Source: Hyphomonadaceae bacterium TMED5
Lineage (GTDB): Bacteria; Pseudomonadota; Alphaproteobacteria; Caulobacterales; Hyphomonadaceae
Direction of reading: 5' to 3'
Assembly: GCA_002173095.1 (NCBI GenBank)
Contig: NHBK01000010.1
Span: forward strand, 62,001 to 126,000
Length of the DNA: 64,000 nucleotides
Position numbers and translations under genes: made by a program. This document shows, in pieces, positions 9,505-18,560 of this stretch. Each line of letters starts with the position of its first letter. Position 1 is the stretch's first letter. Below the pieces are notes generated by a model that saw only the letters and a program-made list of their open reading frames with translations, was not told the DNA's origin and made no database searches.

Positions 9505-10251
9505 ATGGCTGGCCACAGTAAATGGGCGAACATTCAGCACCGCAAAGGCGCGCAGGATAAGAAACGCGCCGCAGCCTTTGCGAAGCTTTCTAAAGAAATC
9601 ACCATCGCAGCTAAACTCGGCGGCGGAGATATTGACGGCAACCCTCGTCTGCGCCTCGCGGTTAAGAACGCGCGCGCCGAGTCCATGCCTAAAGACAATA
9701 TCCAGCGCGCTATTGATAAAGGTGCTGGCGGCGATTCCGGTGACTATTTCGACATTCGCTATGAAGGCTTCGGTCAGGCTGGTGTCGGCATTATCGTGGA
9801 ATGCTCTACGGACAATAAAAACCGTACGGCTGGCGATGTGCGCTCTACCTTTGGCAAGAATGGCGGCAATCTGGGTGAAACCGGCTCTGTGAGCTTCGGT
9901 TTTGATCAGGTTGGCGAGATCGTTTTCGAGCGCGCTATTGGCGACGAAGAAGCCGTAATGGAAGCCGCGATTGAAGCTGGCGCAGAAGACGTGGAAGTCG
10001 AAGAAGAAGTCTATGTCATCTACACAGCACGCGACGACTTTATGGAAGTTGCAGGCAATCTGGATGCCGCCTTCCCGGACCATGAAGCGAAATCCACCAA
10101 GCTGATCTGGAAGCCTCAGAACTATATCGAAGTGACGGGCGAAGACGCGGAAAAACTGGTCAATCTGGTTGATGCACTGGAAGACCTCGACGACGTTCAG
10201 AACGTCTATCACTCCGGTGATATTGACGAATCCGCACTGGCGGACGCGTAA
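9505..10251 (+). CDS. yebC: YebC/PmpR-family protein
   Basis: 248 residues, the normal family length. It starts with the invariant [15 protein letters not shown] and contains [30 protein letters not shown] and [21 protein letters not shown], all hallmark segments. The family was named for DNA-binding regulators; recent work links some members to easing ribosome stalling, so the molecular role is not settled. RBS TAGGAG precedes ATG 9505, and the in-frame upstream extension is not conserved. It is followed by its own hairpin terminator. Confidence 0.95.
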   Translation: MAGHSKWANIQHRKGAQDKKRAAAFAKLSKEITIAAKLGGGDIDGNPRLRLAVKNARAESMPKDNIQRAIDKGAGGDSGDYFDIRYEGFGQAGVGIIVECSTDNKNRTAGDVRSTFGKNGGNLGETGSVSFGFDQVGEIVFERAIGDEEAVMEAAIEAGAEDVEVEEEVYVIYTARDDFMEVAGNLDAAFPDHEAKSTKLIWKPQNYIEVTGEDAEKLVNLVDALEDLDDVQNVYHSGDIDESALADA

Positions 10252-10258
10252 ATCGGAC

Positions 10259-10282
10259 CTCCCCGGTTCAGGGGAGTTTCTT
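10259..10282 (+). terminator. Terminator of yebC
   Basis: CTCCCC (10259-10264) and GGGGAG (10271-10276) pair around a 6-nt loop, followed by TTTCTT, 8 bases after the yebC stop. Confidence 0.75.
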
Positions 10283-10340
10283 CTGCCAGACTTTGAATAT
10301 CATCCTCTCCAGATCTGCCTGAAACAGGCTGGAGGGGACA

Positions 10341-10712
10341 TTGCTAAAACAATTATCAAAACCGGCGATCACTATCGCCCTCATCGCAACGCTCGCAGCC
10401 TGCGGCGTCACCGGTGGCCCGCTCATTCGCGAAGGCGAACCAGTGGGCATGATCACCATCCGAAACACATCCTATTCTGAACTGACCGTCGTCACCATGT
10501 CTGACTGCGATCACTACACCTATGGCCTGAACCGCCTGAGCGCCGGTGAAACTGTTCCGCCCGGCTATGATCGCAGTTTCCGTGTTTCGGCCGGCTGCTG
10601 GGATGTTCAGGTTGGCTATGGCTGGGCTGACGGGTCCGGATATTCAACGGGCACCAAACGCACAGAGGTTTATGCGGGTCGAAACCGCATACTCAACTAT
10701 AGCGGCAGCTAA
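10341..10712 (+). CDS. Small lipoprotein of unknown function
   Basis: 123 residues starting at a TTG with a strong GGAGG five bases upstream. A lipoprotein signal (ATLAAC, Cys about residue 21) indicates a membrane-anchored periplasmic protein. The mature part has repeated aromatic and Gly pairs (VQVGYGWADGSGYSTG) and two more Cys. The strand-rich middle (ITIRNTSYSELTVVTMSDCD) resembles small beta-sandwich proteins, but no family is recognised. Confidence 0.75.
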   Translation: MLKQLSKPAITIALIATLAACGVTGGPLIREGEPVGMITIRNTSYSELTVVTMSDCDHYTYGLNRLSAGETVPPGYDRSFRVSAGCWDVQVGYGWADGSGYSTGTKRTEVYAGRNRILNYSGS

Positions 10713-10774
10713 TAGCTGTCGCTTCCCCTCCTGATCGTCTAAATGTGTGCTACTCGGCGATCAGGAGGGTTCTC

Positions 10775-11620
10775 ATGTCAATTTCAGTTCTTGAAACGAT
10801 CAACTGGCCGGGTGACGGGCTGACGGCAGCCTCAAAGAAAGTCACCGGCGATGACCGGTTCGGCTTTGATGAATCAACCGGCACGGCATGGGTTCTGGAC
10901 GGCGCCACAGATTTAGGCCCGTTTCGCATTTTTGATCGCGAGGAAAGCGATGCAGCCTGGATCGCAGAATATCTGAATCGCGAGCTCATGATGACCGCGC
11001 CATCGGGTGATGTGCGCAGCTATTTTTCCGGCGTTCTGGAAAACCTCCGCAAGAAAGCCGCCAAGGCCACTAAGATTGATCTGGATACAGCGCCGCGTGA
11101 AGTCTGGCCCATCGCGTCTGGCATGTGGATGTGGCGAGAGGGCGAAACCACGCATTTCGCTCGCCTTGGCGACTGCGTCGCACTGATCCTGCCGCCTGAG
11201 GGCGGCGTCGAAGTTCTGACCAAGCATGAGCAGTCAGAACTCGAAGCCCGCACCTCGCGCGAGCTGAATGCCATGTCCGCAGACGACAAAATGAACGGCC
11301 TTCGCGCCATTCGCGCACGTCAGAACACTGAAGCCGAACATGTCCTCTTTGGTCTCTCACCACTCGCAGTCGATAATCTGGTGATCGAAACGCGCACGCT
11401 TCCCGAAGGCACCCACGTCCTCATCATGTCGGACGGCCTATGGCGTATCGTCGACCCTTACGGGATGATGAGCGCGCAGGAGATGATGGACCACGCGCTG
11501 AAAAACGGGATCGAAAATCTGGCGAAAAACATGCGCGCCTTTGAACGCGCAGACGCCAGAGACACGGCTTCGCGCATCAAAAAGACCGATGATTCCTGCG
11601 GTGTTCTTCTACGCTTTTAA
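10775..11620 (+). CDS. PP2C-type serine/threonine phosphatase-like protein
   Basis: 281 residues with PPM/PP2C landmarks in order: FGFDE near residue 28, VLDGATDLG (metal-binding DG), RLGDCVALIL (GD), LIMSDGLWRIVD (the SDG motif) and a C-terminal DTASRIKKTDDSCGVLL (DD metal ligand). Such proteins dephosphorylate Ser/Thr or partner regulators using Mn/Mg. The spacing is compact and the usual DGHGG form of motif 2 is reduced to DGAT, so this is a divergent branch. RBS AGGAGG lies six bases before ATG 10775. No kinase or anti-sigma partner lies nearby. Confidence 0.8.
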   Translation: MSISVLETINWPGDGLTAASKKVTGDDRFGFDESTGTAWVLDGATDLGPFRIFDREESDAAWIAEYLNRELMMTAPSGDVRSYFSGVLENLRKKAAKATKIDLDTAPREVWPIASGMWMWREGETTHFARLGDCVALILPPEGGVEVLTKHEQSELEARTSRELNAMSADDKMNGLRAIRARQNTEAEHVLFGLSPLAVDNLVIETRTLPEGTHVLIMSDGLWRIVDPYGMMSAQEMMDHALKNGIENLAKNMRAFERADARDTASRIKKTDDSCGVLLRF

Positions 11621-11630
11621 GTAAAGAGCC

Positions 11631-12887
11631 TCAAGAAACCAGAGTATCCAAAGGCTCACCGCGCACGAGCGCAGGCAAATCCGGCTGATCTGCACTCGCC
11701 TGACGCGCAAGTTTCTGACGGAGCGGCGTAACAGCCGAGCCAACCGTCAGCGCCAGACGCTTAAATGGCGAAAGCAAAGCACTGGAATTGGAAAAGGCGC
11801 GATTAATGCCATCCATCGCCAGTGCCGTTGCAACGCCATCAAACCGGCGCCAGCGCTGATAGGATTCCAATTGCGCACCGTCAGCCAGCGACAAACCAGC
11901 AGCGCGGCTCTGACATAGAATTTCCACGAGTGCTGCAATGTCTTTCAGGCCCAGATTAAAGCCCTGTCCAGCCAGCGGGTTCACCCGGCGCACGGCATCA
12001 CCAACCAGAGCGACGCGCGGCGCGATGAGTTTTTCGGCAAGGCGTAGTCTGAGTGGATAGGCCAGCGGGTCACGCATAACCTTCATCGGCCCGGCAAGGT
12101 CACCAAAACGATGATTGATCTCTGCCTCTAGCTCGCTCTGAGACAGTTTCGCCGTCGCAATACCGGCAGCCTCACGACGGAACCAGGCAAGGTTCCCGCG
12201 GTTCTCAGTCAATGGCAGAATGGCAAACGGCCCCTCATCCTGAAACCATTGGCGCGCCGCGCCATGATGCGGCCAGTCCAGCTGAACCGTCGCCGCAACA
12301 ACAGCCTGCTGATAGCTCCAACCAAGTGTTTTGATACCTGAAAGTTCACGAATCGCACTGCCTACGCCATCAGCTCCGATGACCAGTTCAGCATGCAATT
12401 CCTTGCCTGATTGCAGCGTAACATGTGCACCAGTTTCATCCGTTTTCAGGTCTGATACCGTTTCCGGGGCATACACTGTAATTGCGCTGCATTCTTTGAC
12501 CCGATCACGGATCGCCTGATTGAGCAGATCGACCTCAATCATATAGCCTAAAGGCTCGTTTTCATGGGCACCGGCGGGCAGATCTTCCACGCCGAACATG
12601 CTGGATGCCGGCGGCAACATGCCGTTTGCATCATGCGCCTCCATGGAAAGAAGCGGCTCAGCTTGGTTAACGAGGCGCTGCCCTACACCGGCGGCATCCA
12701 GTACGCGCCAGCCGCCGCGCACGATTGCAAAAGCGCGGCTATCAGGCAGAAATGGAAGCTCCGGGTCCCGCGTATCTACGAGCGCCACCTCAAAGCCCAG
12801 CTCAGACAGGAGCACAGCGAGCACGCCGCCGCTCGAACCACCACCGACAATGAGAATCTGCGATCTAATGGGCTGAGTTGTGGGCAT
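11631..12887 (-). CDS. UbiH/UbiF/COQ6-family FAD monooxygenase
   Basis: 418-residue flavin hydroxylase of the ubiquinone-synthesis type, which hydroxylates the aromatic ring of a prenylated precursor at the membrane. It shows the N-terminal FAD motif GGGSSGGVLAVLL, the DG motif VIGADGVGSAIRE and the second FAD motif GDAVRRVNPLAGQGFNLGLKD. The usual GDAAH reads GDAVR here. Which ring position it modifies cannot be told from sequence. AGGAGG precedes ATG 12887. It converges on the PP2C gene with only 10 bases between them. Confidence 0.9.
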   Translation of the reverse strand: MPTTQPIRSQILIVGGGSSGGVLAVLLSELGFEVALVDTRDPELPFLPDSRAFAIVRGGWRVLDAAGVGQRLVNQAEPLLSMEAHDANGMLPPASSMFGVEDLPAGAHENEPLGYMIEVDLLNQAIRDRVKECSAITVYAPETVSDLKTDETGAHVTLQSGKELHAELVIGADGVGSAIRELSGIKTLGWSYQQAVVAATVQLDWPHHGAARQWFQDEGPFAILPLTENRGNLAWFRREAAGIATAKLSQSELEAEINHRFGDLAGPMKVMRDPLAYPLRLRLAEKLIAPRVALVGDAVRRVNPLAGQGFNLGLKDIAALVEILCQSRAAGLSLADGAQLESYQRWRRFDGVATALAMDGINRAFSNSSALLSPFKRLALTVGSAVTPLRQKLARQASADQPDLPALVRGEPLDTLVS

Positions 12888-13112
12888 TTATCCCTCCTGT
12901 GAACGATATTCGATATAGGTGCAGCACATTCTTGCGTCTAGCTGTGCAACGCTTTTGGGCGATTCAGCCGCAGCCTGCTCAAGGGCTAACCATCTCGTGA
13001 GTTCCACCCAAGAGATGGTCTGAGACACTTCGATGACGGTCGCCCATTTGCCAAATTGGCCGCCGAGCAAGTGGAGAAATCTGCTTCTCCTGATTAACGA
13101 TTGGGGAAATCA
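12888..13112. other. Leader/promoter region of amt with nested inverted repeats
   Basis: On the plus strand this region carries CCATCTC/GAGATGG (12990-12996 and 13012-13018), the 11-bp palindrome GCCAA-A-TTGGC (13050-13060) and GGAGAA/TTCTCC (13073-13078 and 13085-13090). The last lies just before the amt ribosome binding site at 13103-13108. These may be operators or leader stems for nitrogen control. I found no clear sigma-54 -24/-12 pair. Confidence 0.4.
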
Positions 13113-14423
13113 ATGAAAGAAACAGTTTGGAAATGGGCTGGCCGCTCTGCGGGCGCAGCCATTCTGGGCGGGCTGGCGCTTACGGGCTCAGCATTTGCTC
13201 AGGAAGCATCCGCCGTATCGGCTTACGTCGATAACTCCTACCTCTTCCTGATTTCAGGCATGGTTGTCATGTTCATGGCAGCTGGTTTCTGTATGCTTGA
13301 AGTTGGTATGGTCCGCGCGAAAAACGCTGCTACGCAGGCCGTGAAGAACGTAATGCTCTTCTCTATCGCAGGTATCATGGTGTACCTCTGCGGTTACAAC
13401 GTGATCTATAACGGTGCCAACGACAAATGGATCATTGATGGCATTCTGGCTATGCCAGAAGTCTGGTCTCAAGGTGACCTCGGCGAAATGCAGGGCGACT
13501 ACTCTGCGGCGTCTGACTGGTTCTTCCAGATGGTATTCGTAGCAACTGCTGCTTCTATCGTTTCTGGTACAGTTGCTGAGCGTGTGAAAATCCTTCCTTT
13601 CATGATCTTCACAGTTGTTCTCACCGGCTTCATCTACCCTATCCAGGCGTCCTGGCAGTGGGGCGGCGGCTGGCTCGCAGAAGGTGGTTTCTCTGACTTC
13701 GCGGGTTCTACGCTTGTACACTCTACCGGTGGCTGGGCGGCTCTGGTCGGTGCGCTTCTCATCGGTCCACGCGCTGGCAAGTATGTTGATGGCAAAGTTA
13801 ACCCAATGCCGGGTTCTAACATTCCACTCGCTGCACTTGGTACTTTCATTCTCTGGCTCGGCTGGTTCGGCTTTAACGGCGGTTCTGAGCTCGTTGCTGG
13901 CGACCCAACAGCGATCAACGACGTTTCTACGATCTTCGCAAACACCAACCTTGCTGCAGCTGGCGGTGTTGTAGCGTCTGCAATCCTTTGCCCGATCTTC
14001 TTCAAGAAGATGGACCCAACCATCGTCATGAACGGTGCGATTGGTGGCCTCGTTGCAATCACGGCTGAGCCACTGGCTCCAGCTCTGTACGAAGCGATCA
14101 TCATCGGTGCAGTTGGCGGCGCGATCATCGTGTTCTTCGTTCCACTGCTCGACAAGCTGAAAATCGACGACGTTGTCGGCGCTATCCCAGCTCACCTCGT
14201 TGCAGGTATCTTCGGCACGCTGGTTGTAGCTTGGAACGGTGGTGACATCGTTTGGCAGGCAATCGGTGTTGTTTCCATCGGTGCATTCGTCATCGTTACT
14301 TCTGCGATCACATGGCTGATCCTGAAGTTCACGATCGGCATCCGCACGAGCGAAGAAGAAGAACTCGAAGGCCTCGACAAGTACGAGCTTGGCCTGGAAG
14401 CTTACCCGGAATTCACCAAGTAA
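13113..14423 (+). CDS. amt: Ammonium transporter
   Basis: 436-residue Amt/MEP/Rh channel carrying ammonium across the inner membrane. It starts with a signal-like N-terminus (ends GSAFAQ), followed by about eleven membrane helices. Seen motifs are the family opening FLISGMVVMFMAAGFCMLE (cited in part), GTVAERVK, the first pore histidine in STLVHSTGGW, FGFNGGS, and the second in GAIPAHLVAGIFG. Codon use is notably more uniform than in its neighbours, suggesting high expression. No PII gene (glnK) sits beside it, unlike the usual glnK-amtB operon. ATG 13113 follows GGGGAAA. Confidence 0.95.
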   Translation: MKETVWKWAGRSAGAAILGGLALTGSAFAQEASAVSAYVDNSYLFLISGMVVMFMAAGFCMLEVGMVRAKNAATQAVKNVMLFSIAGIMVYLCGYNVIYNGANDKWIIDGILAMPEVWSQGDLGEMQGDYSAASDWFFQMVFVATAASIVSGTVAERVKILPFMIFTVVLTGFIYPIQASWQWGGGWLAEGGFSDFAGSTLVHSTGGWAALVGALLIGPRAGKYVDGKVNPMPGSNIPLAALGTFILWLGWFGFNGGSELVAGDPTAINDVSTIFANTNLAAAGGVVASAILCPIFFKKMDPTIVMNGAIGGLVAITAEPLAPALYEAIIIGAVGGAIIVFFVPLLDKLKIDDVVGAIPAHLVAGIFGTLVVAWNGGDIVWQAIGVVSIGAFVIVTSAITWLILKFTIGIRTSEEEELEGLDKYELGLEAYPEFTK

Positions 14424-14447
14424 GCTTCGGTTCATCCGAATTAAGAG

Positions 14448-14477
14448 CCCCGGGCCAGCAATGGCCCGGGGTTTTTA
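14448..14477 (+). terminator. Strong terminator of amt
   Basis: CCCCGGGCC (14448-14456) pairs with GGCCCGGGG (14463-14471) around a 6-nt loop and is followed by TTTTT. A smaller hairpin TTCGG/CCGAA precedes it at 14426-14440. Confidence 0.92.
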
Positions 14478-14595
14478 TTTACAGAAAATGTCACAGAAAC
14501 ATCCATTTTTTTGCCATACGTTTCCTCACCATTAAGCAAGAGCGGGCACTTTCAGAGAGAAATTCACCAATAACCCCCCGCTGAGACTTGCCAGA

Positions 14596-17040
14596 ATGCC
14601 GACCTCAACCTCTGCTGCAGCTATGTCTGAAACACGCACGAACTTTACCGGAGAACCCATCTGGCGAATCCTGACCGGCTTCGGCATTTTCGCGCTGGGC
14701 GTTTTTCTGTGCGGTGCAGTCGGATACTATAATCCGCAGGACCCAAGCCTGAATGCGGCAACCGGCGAAGATGTGACCAATCTGTTTGGCCCGCTCGGCG
14801 CTATTGTTGCAGACCTCATGCATCAATTCCTGGGCTGGGGCGCTATGCTCGCAGCCTTTCTTGTTTTCGCCGCTGGCCTGAAGCGTATGCTGCTGATCGG
14901 TGAGCCGAGCGCATCCAACTGGGCACTTGGCGCGCTGGGCGTCTTCGCAGCCAGCGCGTGCCTTGCAAGCTGGCCAATCCCAAACAGCTGGGTATTGGCG
15001 ACATCACTTGGCGGCATGGCAGGCGATTTACTTTATGGGCTAGCCAAACTGCCTTTCATGGCGCTTCAGATTCCGTATACGAAAATCGTGACAGGAATTG
15101 CCCTTGGTCTTCTCTGCTTTTTCCTGATCACGCGCGCCGCAAGCCTTGGTAATCGTGACCTTTCCCGCCTTGGCCGGATTTTCTGGCTCAATGTCCTGCG
15201 TATTCTCGGATGGCTGGCACTACCATTCCGTCCATTGGGGCGCATGATGGGCGATGGCATTGTGTCAGGCGTACAGCGGACCCGCGATTGGGGCGCAGGT
15301 CTGTTCCAGCAGCGCGAGCACGACAACCCATATGTTCGGGGTAAAATTACTCCGGATGATCGCGACGGCGCCTTCAGCTATTATGACTATGCAGAAGACA
15401 GTGCACCCAAGGCGAAAACGCCAGAGCCTGAACCGTCGCGCCCTGAGCCTGAGCCGCAGCAACAACCTCAAGCGCGCACAAAGCGCCGCGCCCGCACTGA
15501 AAAAGCAAAGCCTCGTGTGAACAAGCCGGGTCTGCCATCGCTTGACCTTCTCGCCACACCGCCAGAGCGCACAGACACAGTTGATGAGCCAGTCCTTCTG
15601 GAACGCGCTGACCATCTGATCCGTATTCTGAACGAGTTCGGCGTTAAGGGTCGCATTACCCATGTACGCCCCGGCCCTGTTGTCACCCTGTTCGAATTAG
15701 AACCTGCACCGGGCGTAAAATCTTCTCGCGTGATTGCACTGGCAGATGACGTTGCCCGCTCCATGAGCGCCGTCAGTGCGCGTATCGCGGTTGTGCCGGG
15801 CAAAAACGCCATCGGTATCGAGCTGCCAAATAAAGGCCGTGAAACGGTATATCTGCGGACGCTTCTTGAAAGCCCGAGCTTTAATGATGCCAAACAGAGC
15901 CTGCCTATGGCGCTGGGTGAAGATATTGGCGGCGAGCCTGTCTGCGCAGACCTCGCAAAAATGCCTCACTTGCTGATCGCGGGTACGACGGGTTCAGGTA
16001 AGTCGGTTGGTATCAACGCAATGATCCTGTCGCTTATGTATAAGCTACCGCCTGAGAAGTGCCGCTTCATCATGGTCGACCCCAAAATGCTGGAGCTTTC
16101 GATCTATGAAGGCATCCCGCACCTCCTCTCCCCGGTCGTAATCGACCCGAAAAAGGCCGTGACTGCACTCAAATGGGCGGTGCGCGAAATGGAAAGCCGC
16201 TATGAGATGATGTCCAAGGCGGGCGTGCGTAACCTTGTTGGTTTTAACGAGAAAGTCGAAGAGCTGAAGCGTACCGGCGGCCGCCTGACCAAAGAAGTCC
16301 AGACCGGCTGGGAAACAGATACAGGTCGCCCGGTGTATGAAACGGAGGAAATTCCGCTCGATCAGATCCCGAACATTGTCATCGTGATCGACGAGATGGC
16401 CGACCTGATGATGGTTGCCGGTAAAGAGATTGAAGCTTGTATTCAACGCCTTGCGCAAATGGCCCGTGCGGCAGGCATTCACCTGATTACGGCAACGCAA
16501 CGACCGTCTGTAGACGTCATCACCGGTACAATCAAAGCGAACTTCCCGACACGAGTTTCCTACAGCGTGTCGTCCAAAATCGACTCCCGCACCATTCTGA
16601 ACGAACAAGGCGCAGAGCAATTGCTGGGCATGGGTGACCTGCTCTACATGGCATCTGGCGGAAAGATTAAACGTCTTCACGGCCCGTTCGTATCGGATGA
16701 GGAAGTCGGCCAGATTGTGGACTTCCTGAAGTCTACGGGCGAGCCGGACTATCAGACAGACATCACCGAAGAACCGGAAGACGACCCGAATGGCGGCGGT
16801 GGTTCACCGGTTATGGATGCCATGCTGGGCGGCAATGAAGAGGCGGACCTTCTGCAACAGGCTATTCAGGTGGTCATGCGCGATGGCCGCGCATCCACCA
16901 GCTATGTCCAGCGCCGCCTGAAAATCGGCTATAACCGCGCCGCATCGCTGATTGAGCAGATGGAAGATATGGGCATTATCTCCGCGCCGAACCATGCCGG
17001 TAAGCGCGAGATCCTGAAAAAGAGAGAGGGCGAGGACTAA
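14596..17040 (+). CDS. ftsK: DNA translocase FtsK
   Basis: 814-residue septal DNA pump that clears chromosome ends and activates dimer resolution at dif. The N-terminal about 220 residues hold four membrane helices. A short Pro/Glu/Lys-rich linker follows (about 260-320). The alpha/beta motor carries Walker A GTTGSGKS near residue 465 and Walker B IVIVIDEMADLMM. The C-terminal gamma winged helix carries GRASTSYVQRRLKIGYNRA. The linker is much shorter than in E. coli FtsK, as is usual in alphaproteobacteria. There is no clear Shine-Dalgarno; M10 (14623) is an alternative start. Confidence 0.96.
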   Translation: MPTSTSAAAMSETRTNFTGEPIWRILTGFGIFALGVFLCGAVGYYNPQDPSLNAATGEDVTNLFGPLGAIVADLMHQFLGWGAMLAAFLVFAAGLKRMLLIGEPSASNWALGALGVFAASACLASWPIPNSWVLATSLGGMAGDLLYGLAKLPFMALQIPYTKIVTGIALGLLCFFLITRAASLGNRDLSRLGRIFWLNVLRILGWLALPFRPLGRMMGDGIVSGVQRTRDWGAGLFQQREHDNPYVRGKITPDDRDGAFSYYDYAEDSAPKAKTPEPEPSRPEPEPQQQPQARTKRRARTEKAKPRVNKPGLPSLDLLATPPERTDTVDEPVLLERADHLIRILNEFGVKGRITHVRPGPVVTLFELEPAPGVKSSRVIALADDVARSMSAVSARIAVVPGKNAIGIELPNKGRETVYLRTLLESPSFNDAKQSLPMALGEDIGGEPVCADLAKMPHLLIAGTTGSGKSVGINAMILSLMYKLPPEKCRFIMVDPKMLELSIYEGIPHLLSPVVIDPKKAVTALKWAVREMESRYEMMSKAGVRNLVGFNEKVEELKRTGGRLTKEVQTGWETDTGRPVYETEEIPLDQIPNIVIVIDEMADLMMVAGKEIEACIQRLAQMARAAGIHLITATQRPSVDVITGTIKANFPTRVSYSVSSKIDSRTILNEQGAEQLLGMGDLLYMASGGKIKRLHGPFVSDEEVGQIVDFLKSTGEPDYQTDITEEPEDDPNGGGGSPVMDAMLGGNEEADLLQQAIQVVMRDGRASTSYVQRRLKIGYNRAASLIEQMEDMGIISAPNHAGKREILKKREGED

Positions 17041-17064
17041 CGCCCCGCCCCCTGATTGGTCCGC

Positions 17065-17469
17065 CTAATCCAGGCGCACCACGACACGTGTGCCGCGGCG
17101 TTCTTCTACGCGGTCATATTGGTCATAGCAGAATGTAGATTCATATCGCACACGCTGGCCATGCTCCCACGTGTATTGGAAGCGCGTATGACAATCATAT
17201 CCTGCATAATAGGTGTTATAGCGGTGCGCGCCATGTGAGTGCGGCTCCGCATACCATTGGCCGGATGGATACCCCGCATAGGTATAGCTGTAGGTGGTGT
17301 GGTGATGCGCAGGTGGCGGCGGAGAATTGCCAATGCTTAAACCGACACGCGCATCTGTATTCACGCCCAGACCCAGAAGCTGGGCAGAGGCCTGCGGCGC
17401 ACTCAGCGCAACAAGACCTGCAATGACAGGCGCCGAAACAGCTTTCGCCAGTTTATGTCGTTTCATCAT
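17065..17469 (-). CDS. Secreted His/Tyr-rich protein of unknown function
   Basis: 134 residues with a signal peptide (ends PQASAQ). The mature part is rich in His, Tyr and Pro (PPPPAHHHTTYSYTYAGYP) and has two Cys, CHTRF and FCYDQ, that may pair. It resembles small periplasmic or surface proteins seen in alphaproteobacteria, but no family is recognised. RBS AAGGAGG lies five bases before ATG 17469. It is inserted antisense between ftsK and lolA, which are normally adjacent in related genomes. Confidence 0.72.
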   Translation of the reverse strand: MMKRHKLAKAVSAPVIAGLVALSAPQASAQLLGLGVNTDARVGLSIGNSPPPPAHHHTTYSYTYAGYPSGQWYAEPHSHGAHRYNTYYAGYDCHTRFQYTWEHGQRVRYESTFCYDQYDRVEERRGTRVVVRLD

Positions 17470-17816
17470 GATCGCCTCCTTATGGCTGTTCATGACGAAC
17501 TGACGGCTGCTCTCAATTTTTTATTCCCGAGCAATGTGATTCTTTTCTGCAGAACGGCGACATACAGTCAGGCCTGTGTGATGCCATCGCCTCTTGCGCA
17601 ACAGCGCTCGCAAATGAAAGTCACAGCAGAACAGCACTGCGAATGGAACGTTTGAAGCTATGGAACATTACTCTAGCCCGAACGAGATAATTCATTGTCG
17701 GATTTATAATTTTGCTGAACGTCAGGCAACGAATCTAGGCGACACGCCGCAATTAAGCCCTATTGTGGTGAAGAGGGCATTCTAGATACAAAGCCTGATA
17801 AGTAATGGAGTGCCAA
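17470..17816. other. Divergent promoter region, otherwise empty
   Basis: 347 bases between the His/Tyr-rich gene and lolA. The right half is AT-rich and presumably carries the lolA promoter. Short open frames here lack start signals. I see no RNA gene or repeat. Confidence 0.4.
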
Positions 17817-18500
17817 ATGTTCAATTTTGCGAACTGGATCCTCTCAGGTGCCATTCTGAGCTCGCCCTTCGCCCTGACGGAGACGGCCCAGATGGAAACG
17901 CCCGCAGCTGTCACGACAGAAGCAGTGGCTGAAGTCGAAATCGCTACGCCGGTGTTTGACCGGGAAGAAGCGCTCGCACGCGCGAACGAAGCGCTGAATG
18001 CGATTGATACAGCACGCGGCAGCTTTTCTCAGCTGGACCCGAACAATCATGTGTCCACAGGTACGTTCTATCTGAACCGTCCAGGTCGTCTGCGATTTGA
18101 ATATGATGCGCCAATCCCTCTGCTCATCGTATCAGACGGCACAACGCTCGCCATTGAGGACCGCGATCTGGAAACGGTAGACCGTGTGCCATTGGCCTCT
18201 ACACCGCTAAACCTCATTCTGCGCCGGAACACCAATCTGGCTGAACATGCTGAAATTCTGTCGATCGAGCAAAAGCCCGGCTTCACCGCCATCCGCATTG
18301 CAGACCGCGCAGGCGAGGCTGAAGGTGAACTGGAGCTCTTCTTCGACCCGGACACCTATCAACTGGCCCGCTGGGAAGCGACAGACATGACCGGCGCGAT
18401 TACCACGGTTCAGCTGACGGATATGGAGCTTGGTGTCTCTGTTGACCCACGCCTGTTCCGAATTGATGACCCGGAAGATGAGGATGAGCGCCGCCGCTAA
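17817..18500 (+). CDS. lolA: Outer-membrane lipoprotein carrier protein LolA
   Basis: 227-residue periplasmic carrier that moves lipoproteins from LolCDE to the outer membrane. The fold is visible from ALNAIDTARGSFSQ, through GTFYLNRPGRLRFEYDAP (a LolA hallmark) and PLLIVSDGTTLAIEDRDL, to FFDPDTYQLARWEATD. The N-terminus is signal-like with an Ala/Glu-rich spacer before the domain. ATG 17817 has GGAG six bases upstream; an ATG 12 bases earlier overlaps that RBS and is less likely. Position after ftsK is conserved in alphaproteobacteria. No outer-membrane LolB gene is nearby. Confidence 0.9.
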   Translation: MFNFANWILSGAILSSPFALTETAQMETPAAVTTEAVAEVEIATPVFDREEALARANEALNAIDTARGSFSQLDPNNHVSTGTFYLNRPGRLRFEYDAPIPLLIVSDGTTLAIEDRDLETVDRVPLASTPLNLILRRNTNLAEHAEILSIEQKPGFTAIRIADRAGEAEGELELFFDPDTYQLARWEATDMTGAITTVQLTDMELGVSVDPRLFRIDDPEDEDERRR

Positions 18501-18526
18501 GCGCAACGACCATTCAGGCAAAATAA

Positions 18527-18560
18527 AACCGCTCTCAATCGGGAGCGGTTTTTCTTTTTT
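18527..18560. terminator. Bidirectional terminator between lolA and phaR
   Basis: AACCGCTC (18527-18534) and GAGCGGTT (18543-18550) with flanking T-runs on both strands. The phaR stop codon is at 18559-18561. Confidence 0.88.

Noticed and set aside
9391-10212. 273-codon open frame antisense to yebC
   Set aside because: Shadow of yebC with no RBS or domain.
12888-13070. 60-codon minus-strand frame upstream of the UbiH-type gene
   Set aside because: No RBS or features, and its end overlaps the ribosome binding site of the UbiH-type gene.
13050-13071. Possible sigma-54 promoter upstream of amt
   Set aside because: The GG and GC elements are 7 bases apart instead of 10.
13254-14435. 393-codon open frame antisense to amt
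   Set aside because: It lies fully within a clear ammonium transporter gene, its product is a low-complexity mix with no domain, and it arises from the regular codon use of amt.
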